Both the position numbers and the translations under genes were made by a program. DNA of 43,253 bases from CAMEON01 sp045128275 (GTDB taxonomy: Bacteria; Bacillota; Clostridia; Oscillospirales; CAG-272): positions 1 to 43,253 of the forward strand of contig JBGVRH010000079.1 in assembly GCA_045128275.1 (NCBI GenBank). Direction: 5' to 3'. A model generated the notes under the pieces. That model was not told the DNA's origin. It saw nothing but the letters and a program-made list of their open reading frames with translations, and made no database searches. Shown piece by piece: positions 26,232 through 33,912 of the stretch. Numbering within the stretch: the first letter of the stretch is position 1; every line of letters begins with the position of its first letter.

Positions 26232-27008
26232 ATGCCCACAGGTATATCCATGCAGACTGTTCCCACCTACCGTCTGTCCGCCTTCCGCAGATTCCTTCCC
26301 AATGAACGGCACATCACCCGCGTGGAGTCGGGCGATATCCTGCTTCTGATGCTGGACGGGGTGCTTCGCTTCACCGAGGACGGTGTCCCTGTGGAGCTTT
26401 CGGGAGGAGAATACTATATCCAGCAGAGAGGGCTTTTCCAGGACGGCCCCGAGGTCAGCGACTGCCCCTACTATTTCTATCTGCACTTCGGAGGCTGTAG
26501 CTGGAGCGAGGAGGCTCCCACCCTTCCCCGTCGGGGGATGTTTGATCCCGAGACCCTCCTCCCCCTTATGGAGGAACTGAACGACGCCGAGGGGGAGAAC
26601 GCGCCGCTGATTCTGAAGAACGGTCTGCTCTGCGCCATCCTGTCCCGCCTGTATCGGGGACAGGCCCGCAGTGAGCGGGATTTGCTGGTGGATCACATGG
26701 CGCGCCGTTTGACCCGAGACCTGCAAAGTCCTCCCACTCTTGCGGAGTTGGCGACGGAATTCCATTTCAGCGAGAATTATCTCATCCGCATTTTTCGGGA
26801 GGCCATGGGAACGACGCCCCACGCCTACGTGGGCGCGGCCCGTATCCGCAAGGCCAAGCTACTCCTGTCCAGCGGCAATATCACGGCTGACCGTGTGGCT
26901 TACGAATGCGGGTTTACGGATTACGCCCATTTTTATCGGATATTCCGCAAGGAGATGGGCTGTTCCCCGAGGGAGTACCGCCGAAAGCTGCTGGCCAGAA
27001 AGGGATAA
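26232..27008 (+). CDS. AraC/XylS family transcriptional regulator
   Basis: 258 aa from ATG 26232, 8 nt after AAGGAGG; an in-frame GTG at 26223 overlaps that site and is rejected. The N-terminal cupin-like sensor region (SGDILLLMLDGVLRFTEDG, YYFYLHFGG) is followed by two C-terminal helix-turn-helix motifs (LAELATEFHFSENYLIRIFR and DRVAYECGFTDYAHFYRIFR), as usual in the family. It is transcribed away from the GH127 lipoprotein across a 136-bp gap, the classic position of a local activator of that gene. The inducer is unknown, most likely an oligosaccharide or its sugar product. Confidence 0.9.
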   Translation: MPTGISMQTVPTYRLSAFRRFLPNERHITRVESGDILLLMLDGVLRFTEDGVPVELSGGEYYIQQRGLFQDGPEVSDCPYYFYLHFGGCSWSEEAPTLPRRGMFDPETLLPLMEELNDAEGENAPLILKNGLLCAILSRLYRGQARSERDLLVDHMARRLTRDLQSPPTLAELATEFHFSENYLIRIFREAMGTTPHAYVGAARIRKAKLLLSSGNITADRVAYECGFTDYAHFYRIFRKEMGCSPREYRRKLLARKG

Positions 27009-27066
27009 GCCCCCACATCTTCCCCGACGGCCATGACTCTCCCGTACGGAAAGCTCCGAAAAGCAG

Positions 27067-27102
27067 AAGACCACCCCGTTTTTACGCGAGGTGGTCTTTT
27101 TT
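27067..27102 (+). terminator. Terminator after the AraC gene
   Basis: AAGACCACC pairs with GGTGGTCTT around a 14-nt loop, followed by TTTT. The reverse strand carries a weaker T-run, so it may also end the convergent gene at 27132. Confidence 0.85.
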
Positions 27103-27131
27103 CACATTATACGGTCACGGATGCCCCGTTT

Positions 27132-28748
27132 TTAGTCCCGCTTCCGCTTGCTTCCGAAGCAGAAGGCAACGGCGGGCAGAAGGGCGGCGAGGCAGACGCC
27201 AAGGCCCAGGGTAGAGCCACAGCCCTTGCCTGCGGTATCGACGGTCTCCTCTGCGGTGGGTGCCTCGGTGGCGGGGGCTTCGGTCACAGGGTCGGTGGCA
27301 GGCTCGGTCACAGGCTCGGTGGGAGCGGGGGTAGGCTCCTCGGTGGTCTCCTCCGCGGTGGTCTCTGCGGGAGGCTCGTCGGTGCGGAGGCGGTAGACGC
27401 GGCCCTCACCGGCGCGGAAGGTCTCCTCCATGACACCGTCCTTGATCTCCACGGGGATATACTCACCCGTAAAGGGGTCGAAATACTCCAGCCACTTGAC
27501 CTCGCCGGTCAGATCCACGTTGAACTTGCACTCCATGGTATCCCGCCTGGTGTTCTTGTTGAAGAGCATGATGTAGCGATCCTCGCCCTCCTTGGGCTCC
27601 ATGACGCTGACAATGAACTCCATACGGCGGCCGTCGGGCTGGATGAAGTAGTCCTCGGGGAGGGTCTCCACTCCGTTGGCGCTCTGGTTATGGTAGGCGT
27701 GGACAACGTCCTGATTCATGAGGATGGAGGACAGACCCCGCACCTCCCAGTTCAGCTCGCTGAAGGCGGCGAAGAACTCGGGATCGCGGATGGTGCCGTC
27801 ACGGTAGATGACGGAGTCACGGAAGCCCTCGCCCTCGGTATCGGAGGAGCCGGGGCAGACCAGGTTGAACCAGGAGAGAGCCTTGAAGCCGTAGGCCAGA
27901 TAGCCGTAGACGTTCCAGCGCATCTCGTTGACGGTGGGCATACGGGTACCGTTCCAGGCGGTGGACTGGGGGTAGGCGTGGGTCTTGAGCTTGCCGTTCT
28001 CATAGGCCACCTTGCGGAGCACCTCCATGTCGGCAAAGATGTCGGTCAGCACCACTCCGCCGTCGCGGAAGGGGTAGTAATCGTGGGACAGGTACTCAAT
28101 GTTCTCGGCACCGACGGCCTGCACGAAATTGGTGACGTGCTCCTCATAGGTACCGCCCAGGGCCCATGCGGGGGCATAGCTGGGGAAGAGGTTGACCAGC
28201 GGGGCACGGGTCGGATCCTGTTCGTGGTAGATCTTCACCAGGCGGGCGATCTCGGGGAACCTATCGGCGGTGGGCTCGTCCACCAGGTGGTAGCCCACGC
28301 AATGCTCCTTGCCTGCGGCGTACTCCACACCGATGGCGATATTCTTCTCGGCCATACTGCCGTTCATCTGGTAGACCATATTGCGCTTGGCATACTGCGC
28401 CTCCACGTCTGCCCAGTACTCGGCGTCGAACATGGCTCCCGAGCCGAAATTCTTGGGGAACATATTGAAGTTGATGCCTGCGGCGGCCATCTGATCCAGC
28501 TGGTACTCGTAGCTGTCGGTCTCAAAGGAGTAGAAGGACACCCAGGAGCCGATGAGCAGATCGTCGGTGGTGACGTCGTCGGCCATGATCTTCTCACGGT
28601 ATGCCTGCTTCTTGGCCTCGTACTCGGCATCGGTGGGGGTCTCCTCGGCATGGGCGGTCAGAGCCATGGCGGGGATCGCCAGAGCTGAGATCAGCATAAC
28701 AGCAGCCAGGATACGGCACAGGACACGGAGAGTCGTCTGTTTCTTCAT
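27132..28748 (-). CDS. Secreted TIM-barrel glycosidase-like protein with Cys-type C-terminal anchor
   Basis: 538 aa from ATG 28748, 9 nt after AAAGGAG; a start at 28796 would lie inside the promoter. A signal peptide (MKKQTTLRVLCRILAAVMLI...AHA) is followed by a (beta/alpha)8-like domain. HLVDEPTADRF may carry a catalytic Glu, with LSHDYYPF and FKALSWFNLVCPG further on, in the style of clan GH-A enzymes. I cannot assign a CAZy family. A small beta domain follows (LFNKNTRRDTMECKFNVDL), then a Thr/Glu/Pro linker and GKGCGSTLGL, a hydrophobic stretch and KRKRD. Its 5' leader is almost the same as that of the sugar-binding lipoprotein at 28971, suggesting joint control. Confidence 0.78.
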   Translation of the reverse strand: MKKQTTLRVLCRILAAVMLISALAIPAMALTAHAEETPTDAEYEAKKQAYREKIMADDVTTDDLLIGSWVSFYSFETDSYEYQLDQMAAAGINFNMFPKNFGSGAMFDAEYWADVEAQYAKRNMVYQMNGSMAEKNIAIGVEYAAGKEHCVGYHLVDEPTADRFPEIARLVKIYHEQDPTRAPLVNLFPSYAPAWALGGTYEEHVTNFVQAVGAENIEYLSHDYYPFRDGGVVLTDIFADMEVLRKVAYENGKLKTHAYPQSTAWNGTRMPTVNEMRWNVYGYLAYGFKALSWFNLVCPGSSDTEGEGFRDSVIYRDGTIRDPEFFAAFSELNWEVRGLSSILMNQDVVHAYHNQSANGVETLPEDYFIQPDGRRMEFIVSVMEPKEGEDRYIMLFNKNTRRDTMECKFNVDLTGEVKWLEYFDPFTGEYIPVEIKDGVMEETFRAGEGRVYRLRTDEPPAETTAEETTEEPTPAPTEPVTEPATDPVTEAPATEAPTAEETVDTAGKGCGSTLGLGVCLAALLPAVAFCFGSKRKRD

Positions 28749-28823
28749 AGTAGTAGTCTCCTTTCGGGGGGAGGATGGGGTCATCCGTACCGTCATTATA
28801 GCATATTTCCTTCGGTTTCACAA
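28749..28823 (-). promoter_or_regulatory. Promoter and shared leader of the TIM-barrel exoprotein
   Basis: TTGTGA (28818-28823), 17-nt spacer ending in TGC, and TATAAT (28795-28800). The leader GGATGACCCCATCC, then a C-rich stretch and GAAAGGAGA, is repeated nearly base for base before the gene at 28971-30440. Confidence 0.85.
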
Positions 28824-28919
28824 GGGAATGGCTCCACTTTTCGCAATTTTGGCAATGTGAACAAAAAGAAGCCGTACATTTTGACCACGGAGACCCCCGC
28901 GCGGGACTGCTCCCACAGC

Positions 28920-28954
28920 AAAACGGCTGCCCCGTCGGTGTGAGGGGCAGCCGT
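28920..28954 (-). terminator. Terminator of the solute-binding lipoprotein gene
   Basis: ACGGCTGCCCC and GGGGCAGCCGT form a perfect 11-bp stem with a 10-nt loop, followed on the minus strand by TTTT. Confidence 0.88.
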
Positions 28955-28970
28955 TGCGCTTAATGAGGGA

Positions 28971-30440
28971 TCATTCCCTTCCGTAGATCTTTTTCTCCAG
29001 GAAGCGAGAAGCCGAGCGCTCGTTCTTCTGGTAGAAGGAGGCGATGTTCTCCTGACCCGCCAGGAGGCACTCCTTGGGCAGGTACACCAGGGAGAAGAGG
29101 TTGGCGCTCCCGTCGCAGTAAGCGATACCGGGGTCAAACACGATGGTATTGAAGATCAGCTCCACCATCTCGCGGTCGTCGGGGGCATTGGACACGCGCA
29201 GCTCCAGCACGTCGTCGTAGAACTTGGGGCGGATGACGGTCCTGGAGTAGTAGCTCAAAAGCTCCAGGGTCTCGCCCACCAGCTTGGTGTTCTTCACCGA
29301 GCTGGGAACGGCGATGTTGTCGCCCCAGTTGACGTGGGAGTAGGAGGCCTGGGCGGTATCGTACTTGGGCAGGGGGAGGATGCCCACGTCAAAGGTGGCG
29401 GTCAGATACTTGGTGCCCAGCTCGTCCTGGGTGAAGTAGGTGCGGCCGTCCAGGAAGTCCACGATGACGCTCTCGTTCTCGCGGTCGCCCCAGCCCCAGA
29501 TACGGGTGCTGTCGGTCTTAGTCCAGTTGTAGAGCTTTTCGTAGATGTTCAAGAGCTTCTCACCGTACATGGAGAACTCGAAGGAGCCGTCGTCATGGCG
29601 GGTGATCACGTAGATGTCCGAGGCCTGCATGAAGCTGTTGAAGTTGGTATCGCACAGCGCCGCGAAGCCGAAGGTGTCCTGGTTGTTGACGGAGCCGTCG
29701 CCGTTATCGGTATACAGATCGGCGGTCAGAGCCAGATACTCGTCCAGCGTCCAGGTGCCGTTGCGGACCTTGTCGTAGGGGATCTCACGGCCTACCTCCT
29801 TGAGCAGATCCTTGTTGCAGTAGATGGGATGCACCGTATAGTAGCAAATATCCCCCGTGGCGATGTAGGCGTGATCCCCGATCATCAGAGACTCGATGAC
29901 CTCGCGGTTCCAGTAGGGCTGATCCAGGTCGATGTAATCGTTCAGATCGTACAGATCCATGACGCAGTCCTGGGTCACGAAGGAGGCCACGTTGCGGTAG
30001 GAGGGGAGGATGCAGAGCTGGTAGGCATCGTCGCCTGCCATGACGGAGGGCTGAACCCGTTCAAAGATCACACTCTGTCCCGTGATGTGCTGGACGTACT
30101 CGTACTCGATGTTGATACCCAGGTGATCCTCCACCGTGGTGTTCATCTCGTAGAGGGTCTCGTTGAGGACGTTGACGTTGGCGGCGGTGGGATCCTCGCC
30201 GTATACCCAGACACCCGCGTCGCGGATGCCGATCATCTGGAAGGTCTCGCCCTCGTAGTCCTGCTTTTCCACGTTGGGGAAGAACTCGGTGGCCTCCTCG
30301 GTAGCCGCGTCCGAGCCGGCTTCGGTGGTGACGTCGGGGGTCTCGGCGGTCTCGCCGCAGGCGGCCAGGGGCAGGAGCATAAGAACGGCTATGAACAGGC
30401 ACAGGGCGCGGAGGATGCCGCGATTCGTCGTTTCTTGCAT
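28971..30440 (-). CDS. Extracellular solute-binding lipoprotein (family 1-like)
   Basis: 489 aa from ATG 30440. The ATG at 30446 is only 1 nt behind AAAGGAG, while 30440 is 7 nt away. The lipobox is LPLAAC. A Thr/Glu-rich spacer is followed by a periplasmic-binding-protein fold: QLCILPSYRNVASF, YCNKDLLKEVGREIPYDK, NWGDNIAVPSSVKN. These proteins capture oligosaccharides for ABC import. No permease or ATPase gene is adjacent, so it is an orphan in this window and must share a permease elsewhere or act as a sensor. Its leader matches that of the neighbouring TIM-barrel exoprotein, linking capture and breakdown of the same glycan (inference). Confidence 0.87.
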   Translation of the reverse strand: MQETTNRGILRALCLFIAVLMLLPLAACGETAETPDVTTEAGSDAATEEATEFFPNVEKQDYEGETFQMIGIRDAGVWVYGEDPTAANVNVLNETLYEMNTTVEDHLGINIEYEYVQHITGQSVIFERVQPSVMAGDDAYQLCILPSYRNVASFVTQDCVMDLYDLNDYIDLDQPYWNREVIESLMIGDHAYIATGDICYYTVHPIYCNKDLLKEVGREIPYDKVRNGTWTLDEYLALTADLYTDNGDGSVNNQDTFGFAALCDTNFNSFMQASDIYVITRHDDGSFEFSMYGEKLLNIYEKLYNWTKTDSTRIWGWGDRENESVIVDFLDGRTYFTQDELGTKYLTATFDVGILPLPKYDTAQASYSHVNWGDNIAVPSSVKNTKLVGETLELLSYYSRTVIRPKFYDDVLELRVSNAPDDREMVELIFNTIVFDPGIAYCDGSANLFSLVYLPKECLLAGQENIASFYQKNERSASRFLEKKIYGRE

Positions 30441-30513
30441 GATCATTCTCCTTTCGGGGGAAGGATGGGGTCATCCTTGGGGTCATTATAGCACATTTTC
30501 CCCCGCCGCACAA
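30441..30513 (-). promoter_or_regulatory. Promoter and shared leader of the solute-binding lipoprotein
   Basis: TTGTGC (30508-30513), 17-nt spacer ending in TGC, and TATAAT (30485-30490), then the GGATGACCCCATCC leader also found at 28749-28800. The leader contains a possible 5-bp hairpin (GGATG/CATCC). Confidence 0.85.
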
Positions 30514-30551
30514 GAGGAAGAATTCATTTTATACAATTTTAGCATTATGTA

Positions 30552-30588
30552 CAAAAAGGAAACGGCTCTCCTCGACGGAGGGCCGTTT
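30552..30588 (-). terminator. Terminator of the DUF5698-MazG-hydrolase operon
   Basis: On the minus strand AAACGGCCCTCC pairs with GGAGAGCCGTTT (one mismatch) around a 5-nt loop, followed by CCTTTTTG. Confidence 0.85.
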
Positions 30589-30597
30589 GGTCTCGGA

Positions 30598-31122
30598 TCA
30601 CACCCCAAAGGCGCGGCAGAAGCGGGTCTCGGGGGTGGTGACGGTCTCGTGGGTGAAGATAATCACCCAGTCCAGGGTGGTATCGTAGACGTAGAGATCC
30701 TCGGGGAGGGTCAGCTCATGGGGAGCCTCCCGTGTCAGGCGGGGATATTCCCTCCACTCATGCTCAATGCGGTCGGCCAGCTCCCCTGCGTCGGCCATGG
30801 CCACGAAATCGCAGACCTCCCGCCCGTAGCGGATCATCCCGCAGGGCTTGTGGGAGGACTCGGACTCCGACATGAACAGCACGGTGCCGCCTCGGCTCCG
30901 CAGAAGGGACAGGGCGGTGTCAAAGTCCACCACGGGGAGATCGGGGGACATCTTTTCCCACAGGTAGGCCTCTTCAAACCATTCGTCAAAGTCCCCTCCC
31001 ATAGTTTCAAGCTCCTCCCGACAGGCGGGGTGGAGCAGCTCGTAGTCCTCCCTGGAGAGGACGAAGGCGTCCATGAAGTCCCGCCGCATGACCGCGGGGA
31101 GGACGAACAGCTCAATTTTCAT
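30598..31122 (-). CDS. Hypothetical acidic protein
   Basis: 174 aa, not recognised. Soluble and acidic with many Glu/Asp, starting MKIELFVLPAVMRRDFMDAF. The alternating alpha/beta pattern in the second half (LYVYDTTLDWVIIFTHE) resembles small DUF4275-like or immunity-type proteins, but there is no diagnostic motif. The start overlaps the alpha/beta hydrolase stop by 11 bp, so it is the last gene of that operon. No function is proposed. Confidence 0.75.
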   Translation of the reverse strand: MKIELFVLPAVMRRDFMDAFVLSREDYELLHPACREELETMGGDFDEWFEEAYLWEKMSPDLPVVDFDTALSLLRSRGGTVLFMSESESSHKPCGMIRYGREVCDFVAMADAGELADRIEHEWREYPRLTREAPHELTLPEDLYVYDTTLDWVIIFTHETVTTPETRFCRAFGV

Positions 31123-31873
31123 GGGACACCTCCAGCAGAGTAAGGATGGCCTCCACGGTCTGCCGCAACTGCTCGGCGGGGGTCACGGTGGCGGTACCGT
31201 CCCCCTCCTGCTCGCCGTAGGCGCCGAAGTAGGCGTGGTTTCCTCCCTCGATGACGGTCTCGGTGAAGCCCTCGGGGAGGTTGGGCTTGTACTCGGTGTA
31301 TTTCTCGCGGTTCATCACACCGTCCTCCGAGCCGTAGACCGACAGGACGGACAGCCCACTCCCCGACAGGTCGGCGGTGGAGTAGGAGCCCAGCAGGATC
31401 AGACCGTCAAAGTCCTCAGTATGAGAGGCCAGATAGGAGGCCGCCATGGAGCCGCCCAGGGAGTGGCCGCCCAGGTACCAGCGCTCCACCTCGGGGAAGG
31501 CCTCGGGGATCCCCTCGGCGGCGTTCACGTCCAGCACCGCCAGGCGGAAGGGCATCTCCACCAGCACGCAGAGGATGCCCTCGGAGGCCAATGCCTCCAT
31601 GAGGGGGGTATAGGCGGTATGCTCCACCTTACCACCGGGGTAGAAGATGAGTCCCGCGACGGGGTCTCTGCCCTCGGGGCGGGTGATGAGGGTGCCGTCC
31701 TTCCACGCCTCGCTGACCACGGGCGCGGCGGGGACAAAGGCCTCCAGCACCTCGGTGTCGGCGGGGTAGTAGTCCCCCAGATACAGGGCGCAGACCGCCG
31801 TCAGGATGATCGTCACCGTCAACACCGCCGCCAGGGTGATCCATAATTTTTTCTTGCGGGCAAGCAGCTTCAT
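31112..31873 (-). CDS. Membrane-anchored alpha/beta hydrolase
   Basis: 253 aa. A single N-terminal transmembrane helix (residues about 10-32) is followed by an alpha/beta-hydrolase domain facing outward. The nucleophile elbow is GGHSLGG; the likely acid is the Asp in VYGSEDGVM and the base the His in EGGNHAYFG. This matches a subgroup of dienelactone-hydrolase-like or carboxylesterase-like proteins with the catalytic Ser-Asp-His in order. It is encoded 1 nt after the MazG-like gene. The substrate is unknown. Confidence 0.85.
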   Translation of the reverse strand: MKLLARKKKLWITLAAVLTVTIILTAVCALYLGDYYPADTEVLEAFVPAAPVVSEAWKDGTLITRPEGRDPVAGLIFYPGGKVEHTAYTPLMEALASEGILCVLVEMPFRLAVLDVNAAEGIPEAFPEVERWYLGGHSLGGSMAASYLASHTEDFDGLILLGSYSTADLSGSGLSVLSVYGSEDGVMNREKYTEYKPNLPEGFTETVIEGGNHAYFGAYGEQEGDGTATVTPAEQLRQTVEAILTLLEVSHEN

Positions 31874-31874
31874 G

Positions 31875-32195
31875 TCAGTCCTCCGTCACGGTCTTGAGCA
31901 GGATCTTGCGGTCAAACCCGCCCCGCTTGGCGGCCTTCTCGGCGCGGAGAGCCTCCAGCTCGGCTACGGTGTACCCGCGAGCCTTGGCGCAGGCGTAGAT
32001 GACCTCCATGAGGTCGGCCAGCTCTTCGAGGTTTTGGTCTTGGTGATACTCCGCCAGCTCCTCGTCCAGCTTGGCGTCCAGGAGGCGGAGGTAGTCGGCG
32101 TCGGACAGGATCTCGGTCTCGCAGACGGCTCCCTTGGCCTGAATGATGGCGGGGATGTTGTCGCGGACTAATTTATTGTAGGTCTTGGTCGTCAT
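31875..32195 (-). CDS. MazG-like / phosphoribosyl-ATP pyrophosphohydrolase-like protein
   Basis: 106 aa. It begins TYNKLVRDNIPAIIQAKG, the hallmark N-terminus of a small all-alpha NTP pyrophosphohydrolase group. It also has the metal-binding acidic pattern DEELAEYHQDQNLEELADLME. Enzymes of this fold hydrolyse nucleoside triphosphates or phosphoribosyl-ATP; there is no his operon here, so a house-cleaning role is more likely than histidine synthesis. It is the second gene of the operon, 7 nt after the DUF5698 gene. Confidence 0.85.
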   Translation of the reverse strand: MTTKTYNKLVRDNIPAIIQAKGAVCETEILSDADYLRLLDAKLDEELAEYHQDQNLEELADLMEVIYACAKARGYTVAELEALRAEKAAKRGGFDRKILLKTVTED

Positions 32196-32202
32196 AAGCG
32201 CC

Positions 32203-32754
32203 TCACTTCACCATACCGTAGCCGCCCGCGTACTTGCTGACCTCGGACACAGCCACGAAAACCTTATTGTCGCAGGACTTGCGGATCTCTCCCAGCACCT
32301 TAGGAGTCTCCTTGCGGGGGAGGACTACGAAGATCATGTTCATCTTCTCCTTGGAGCCGTGACCCTCGAAAACGGTGTAGCCGCGGTCGTTCTCCTTGAG
32401 GTAGGCGGTGATCTTGGCGGTGCTCTCGTCGGAGGCGATCAGCTCCAGGTTGGAGGTGCCCAGGGCGATCTTGCTCTCCAGGGTGGAGCCCAGGAACAGG
32501 CCCGTGGCGTAGCCGATGCAGTAGAAGACCAGGAGGAGGAGGTTATCGCCAAGAGTCCCGATGAGGGTGGAGATGACCAGACCCCAGATGGTACACTCGA
32601 TAAAGCCCAGGCCCGCGGCCTTGAGGCGCTGGCCCTTGACCATCATACAGGTCTTGAGGGACTGGATGGTGATCTCCACGATCTTGGCGGCGCAGACCAG
32701 GAGGCAGACGAGGATGGGGGATATGGCGCGGAGGGTTTCGAGGAATTCAGACAT
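32203..32754 (-). CDS. DUF5698/DUF2179-type membrane protein (UPF0316-like)
   Basis: 183 aa from ATG 32754 behind AAAAAGGAGA. The longer reading frame to 33183 runs through the promoter and antisense to the YjbR gene, so it is rejected. Three to four transmembrane helices (about residues 10-90) lead into a C-terminal DUF2179-like cytoplasmic domain (YTVFEGHGSKEKMNMIFVVL). This pattern is that of UPF0316/YebE-like proteins of unknown function. It is the first gene of a four-gene operon with its own promoter. Confidence 0.85.
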   Translation of the reverse strand: MSEFLETLRAISPILVCLLVCAAKIVEITIQSLKTCMMVKGQRLKAAGLGFIECTIWGLVISTLIGTLGDNLLLLVFYCIGYATGLFLGSTLESKIALGTSNLELIASDESTAKITAYLKENDRGYTVFEGHGSKEKMNMIFVVLPRKETPKVLGEIRKSCDNKVFVAVSEVSKYAGGYGMVK

Positions 32755-32784
32755 GGTGGGGTCTCCTTTTTGTGATTTCGTCTC

Positions 32785-32813
32785 ATTATAACACATTCCC
32801 CCCGAAAAAGCAA
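32785..32813 (-). promoter_or_regulatory. Promoter of the DUF5698 operon
   Basis: TTGCTT (32808-32813), 17-nt spacer ending in TGT, and TATAAT (32785-32790) on the minus strand. It lies back to back with the plus-strand promoter at 32857-32885. Confidence 0.8.
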
Positions 32814-32856
32814 GAGGAGAATTCCTGTTGGCCCGCCGTGTCGTTCCCTTCTCCTG

Positions 32857-32885
32857 TTGAAAAATTCTCCCGAATGTGCTATAAT
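32857..32885 (+). promoter_or_regulatory. Promoter of the YjbR/MmcQ gene
   Basis: TTGAAA (32857-32862), 17-nt spacer ending in TGC, and TATAAT (32880-32885); the start codon is at 32914. Confidence 0.88.
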
Positions 32886-32913
32886 ATACCCATCTCATCG
32901 AAAGGGGACCGCC

Positions 32914-33288
32914 ATGACCCGCCAAGATCTGCTTGCCCACATTGCCGACACCTACGGCATCACCCCCGACTACCCCTTTGAGGAGGACTTCGTCACCGCC
33001 GTCTTCCGCCATACGGGCAACCGCAAGTGGTTCGCCATCGCCATGCGCATCCCCCGCGCCAAGCTGGGGCTGAGGGGAGAGGGACACGTGGACGTGGTCA
33101 ATCTCAAGGTCTCCCCCGAGATGATCCCCTCCTTGACGCAGGAGCCCGGGATATTCCCCGCCTACCACATGAACAAAAGCCACTGGGTGACGGCGGCTCT
33201 GGACGGCACCGCGTCGGAGGAGATGGTGGCGTTCCTTACGGAGGTGAGCTTCACGCTGACCGCGAAGAAGGCAAAGAAAAACAAATAG
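32914..33288 (+). CDS. MmcQ/YjbR family protein
   Basis: 124 aa from ATG 32914, behind GAAAGGGG; an in-frame TTG at 32857 is the -35 box. It starts MTRQDLLAHIADTYGITPDY and contains RHTGNRKWFAIAMRIPR, VDVVNLKVSPEM and YHMNKSHWVTAAL, blocks typical of YjbR/MmcQ proteins. These are small double-wing proteins proposed to bind DNA, with no agreed cellular role. It is a single-gene unit ended by a hairpin shared with the convergent HAD gene. Confidence 0.9.
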   Translation: MTRQDLLAHIADTYGITPDYPFEEDFVTAVFRHTGNRKWFAIAMRIPRAKLGLRGEGHVDVVNLKVSPEMIPSLTQEPGIFPAYHMNKSHWVTAALDGTASEEMVAFLTEVSFTLTAKKAKKNK

Positions 33289-33294
33289 AACAAG

Positions 33295-33340
33295 AGCCGA
33301 TCGGGCAAGGAAACCAGGGGTTCCCGCCGATCGGCTTTTA
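33295..33340. terminator. Bidirectional terminator between convergent YjbR and HAD genes
   Basis: AGCCGATCGG and CCGATCGGCT form a perfect 10-bp stem with an inner GGGAACC-type pairing, followed by TTTTA on the plus strand. The minus strand has a shorter T-tract. Confidence 0.8.
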
Positions 33341-33358
33341 CGTTTGGGTCAATCGGGT

Positions 33359-33838
33359 TCAGCGGAGGGGGGTCAGTAACAGCGCAATGGCCCGTTCCGC
33401 GTGGTCATCCATGAGCCCCCGCCCGATCTTCATGTCGGTGCGCACCAGCCGCTCCTCCAGGTCGCCCCAGCCAAAGCGTAGGTCGTCCAGGATAACGAAG
33501 CTCTCCACCTCGTCCTCATGGGCGGTGAGCCAGGCCCGTACCTCAAGGTCGCGGTCATAGCCGCCGCCGTACTTGGGGGTGCGGTCGAGGATCTTGATCC
33601 CGTAGCGGGCGAGCAGCTCCCCCGTCGGCCGCCACCCGGGGGCACAGCGGGCGGGGTCTGGATCCCAATGCTCCCGCCAGGAGGTGGACAGGACGATGAC
33701 CGCCCCCGTCTCGTCGATGATGCGGCGCAAAAGGGGCAGACGGGTCTCGTCGATGTTGCCCTGGGTGCGCCAGTCCCGCTCGCTGTTGTATTTGTCGGAA
33801 TTCAGCACCCCGTCGAAATCTAAAAACAGTACTCTCAT
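33359..33838 (-). CDS. HAD-superfamily phosphatase-like protein
   Basis: 159 aa from ATG 33838 behind AAGGAG; the ATG at 33865 lies only 5 nt from the -10 box, ahead of the probable transcript start, so it is rejected. The N-terminal motif is VLFLDFDGVLNSDKYN (the HAD DxD pattern) with LSTSWREHW as motif II and FVILDDLRFGW as the later Asp pair. This order is that of the HAD group found as a domain in Swiss Army Knife RNA-repair-like proteins and of short nucleotide phosphatases. The substrate is unknown. Confidence 0.85.
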   Translation of the reverse strand: MRVLFLDFDGVLNSDKYNSERDWRTQGNIDETRLPLLRRIIDETGAVIVLSTSWREHWDPDPARCAPGWRPTGELLARYGIKILDRTPKYGGGYDRDLEVRAWLTAHEDEVESFVILDDLRFGWGDLEERLVRTDMKIGRGLMDDHAERAIALLLTPLR

Positions 33839-33870
33839 GCGTGTCTCCTTGCCATGATATCTCACCTTAT

Positions 33871-33899
33871 ATCATACACGGTCTCCCTCGCTCTGTCAA
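33871..33899 (-). promoter_or_regulatory. Promoter of the HAD gene
   Basis: TTGACA (33894-33899), 17-nt spacer and TATGAT (33871-33876) on the minus strand, directly after the nucleoside kinase gene. Confidence 0.8.
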
Positions 33900-33912
33900 G
33901 ATATTTCGCGGA

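Noticed and set aside
32755..33183. N-terminal extension of the DUF5698 gene to 33183
   Set aside because: It would cross its own promoter and lie antisense to the YjbR gene; ATG 32754 has a good ribosome site.
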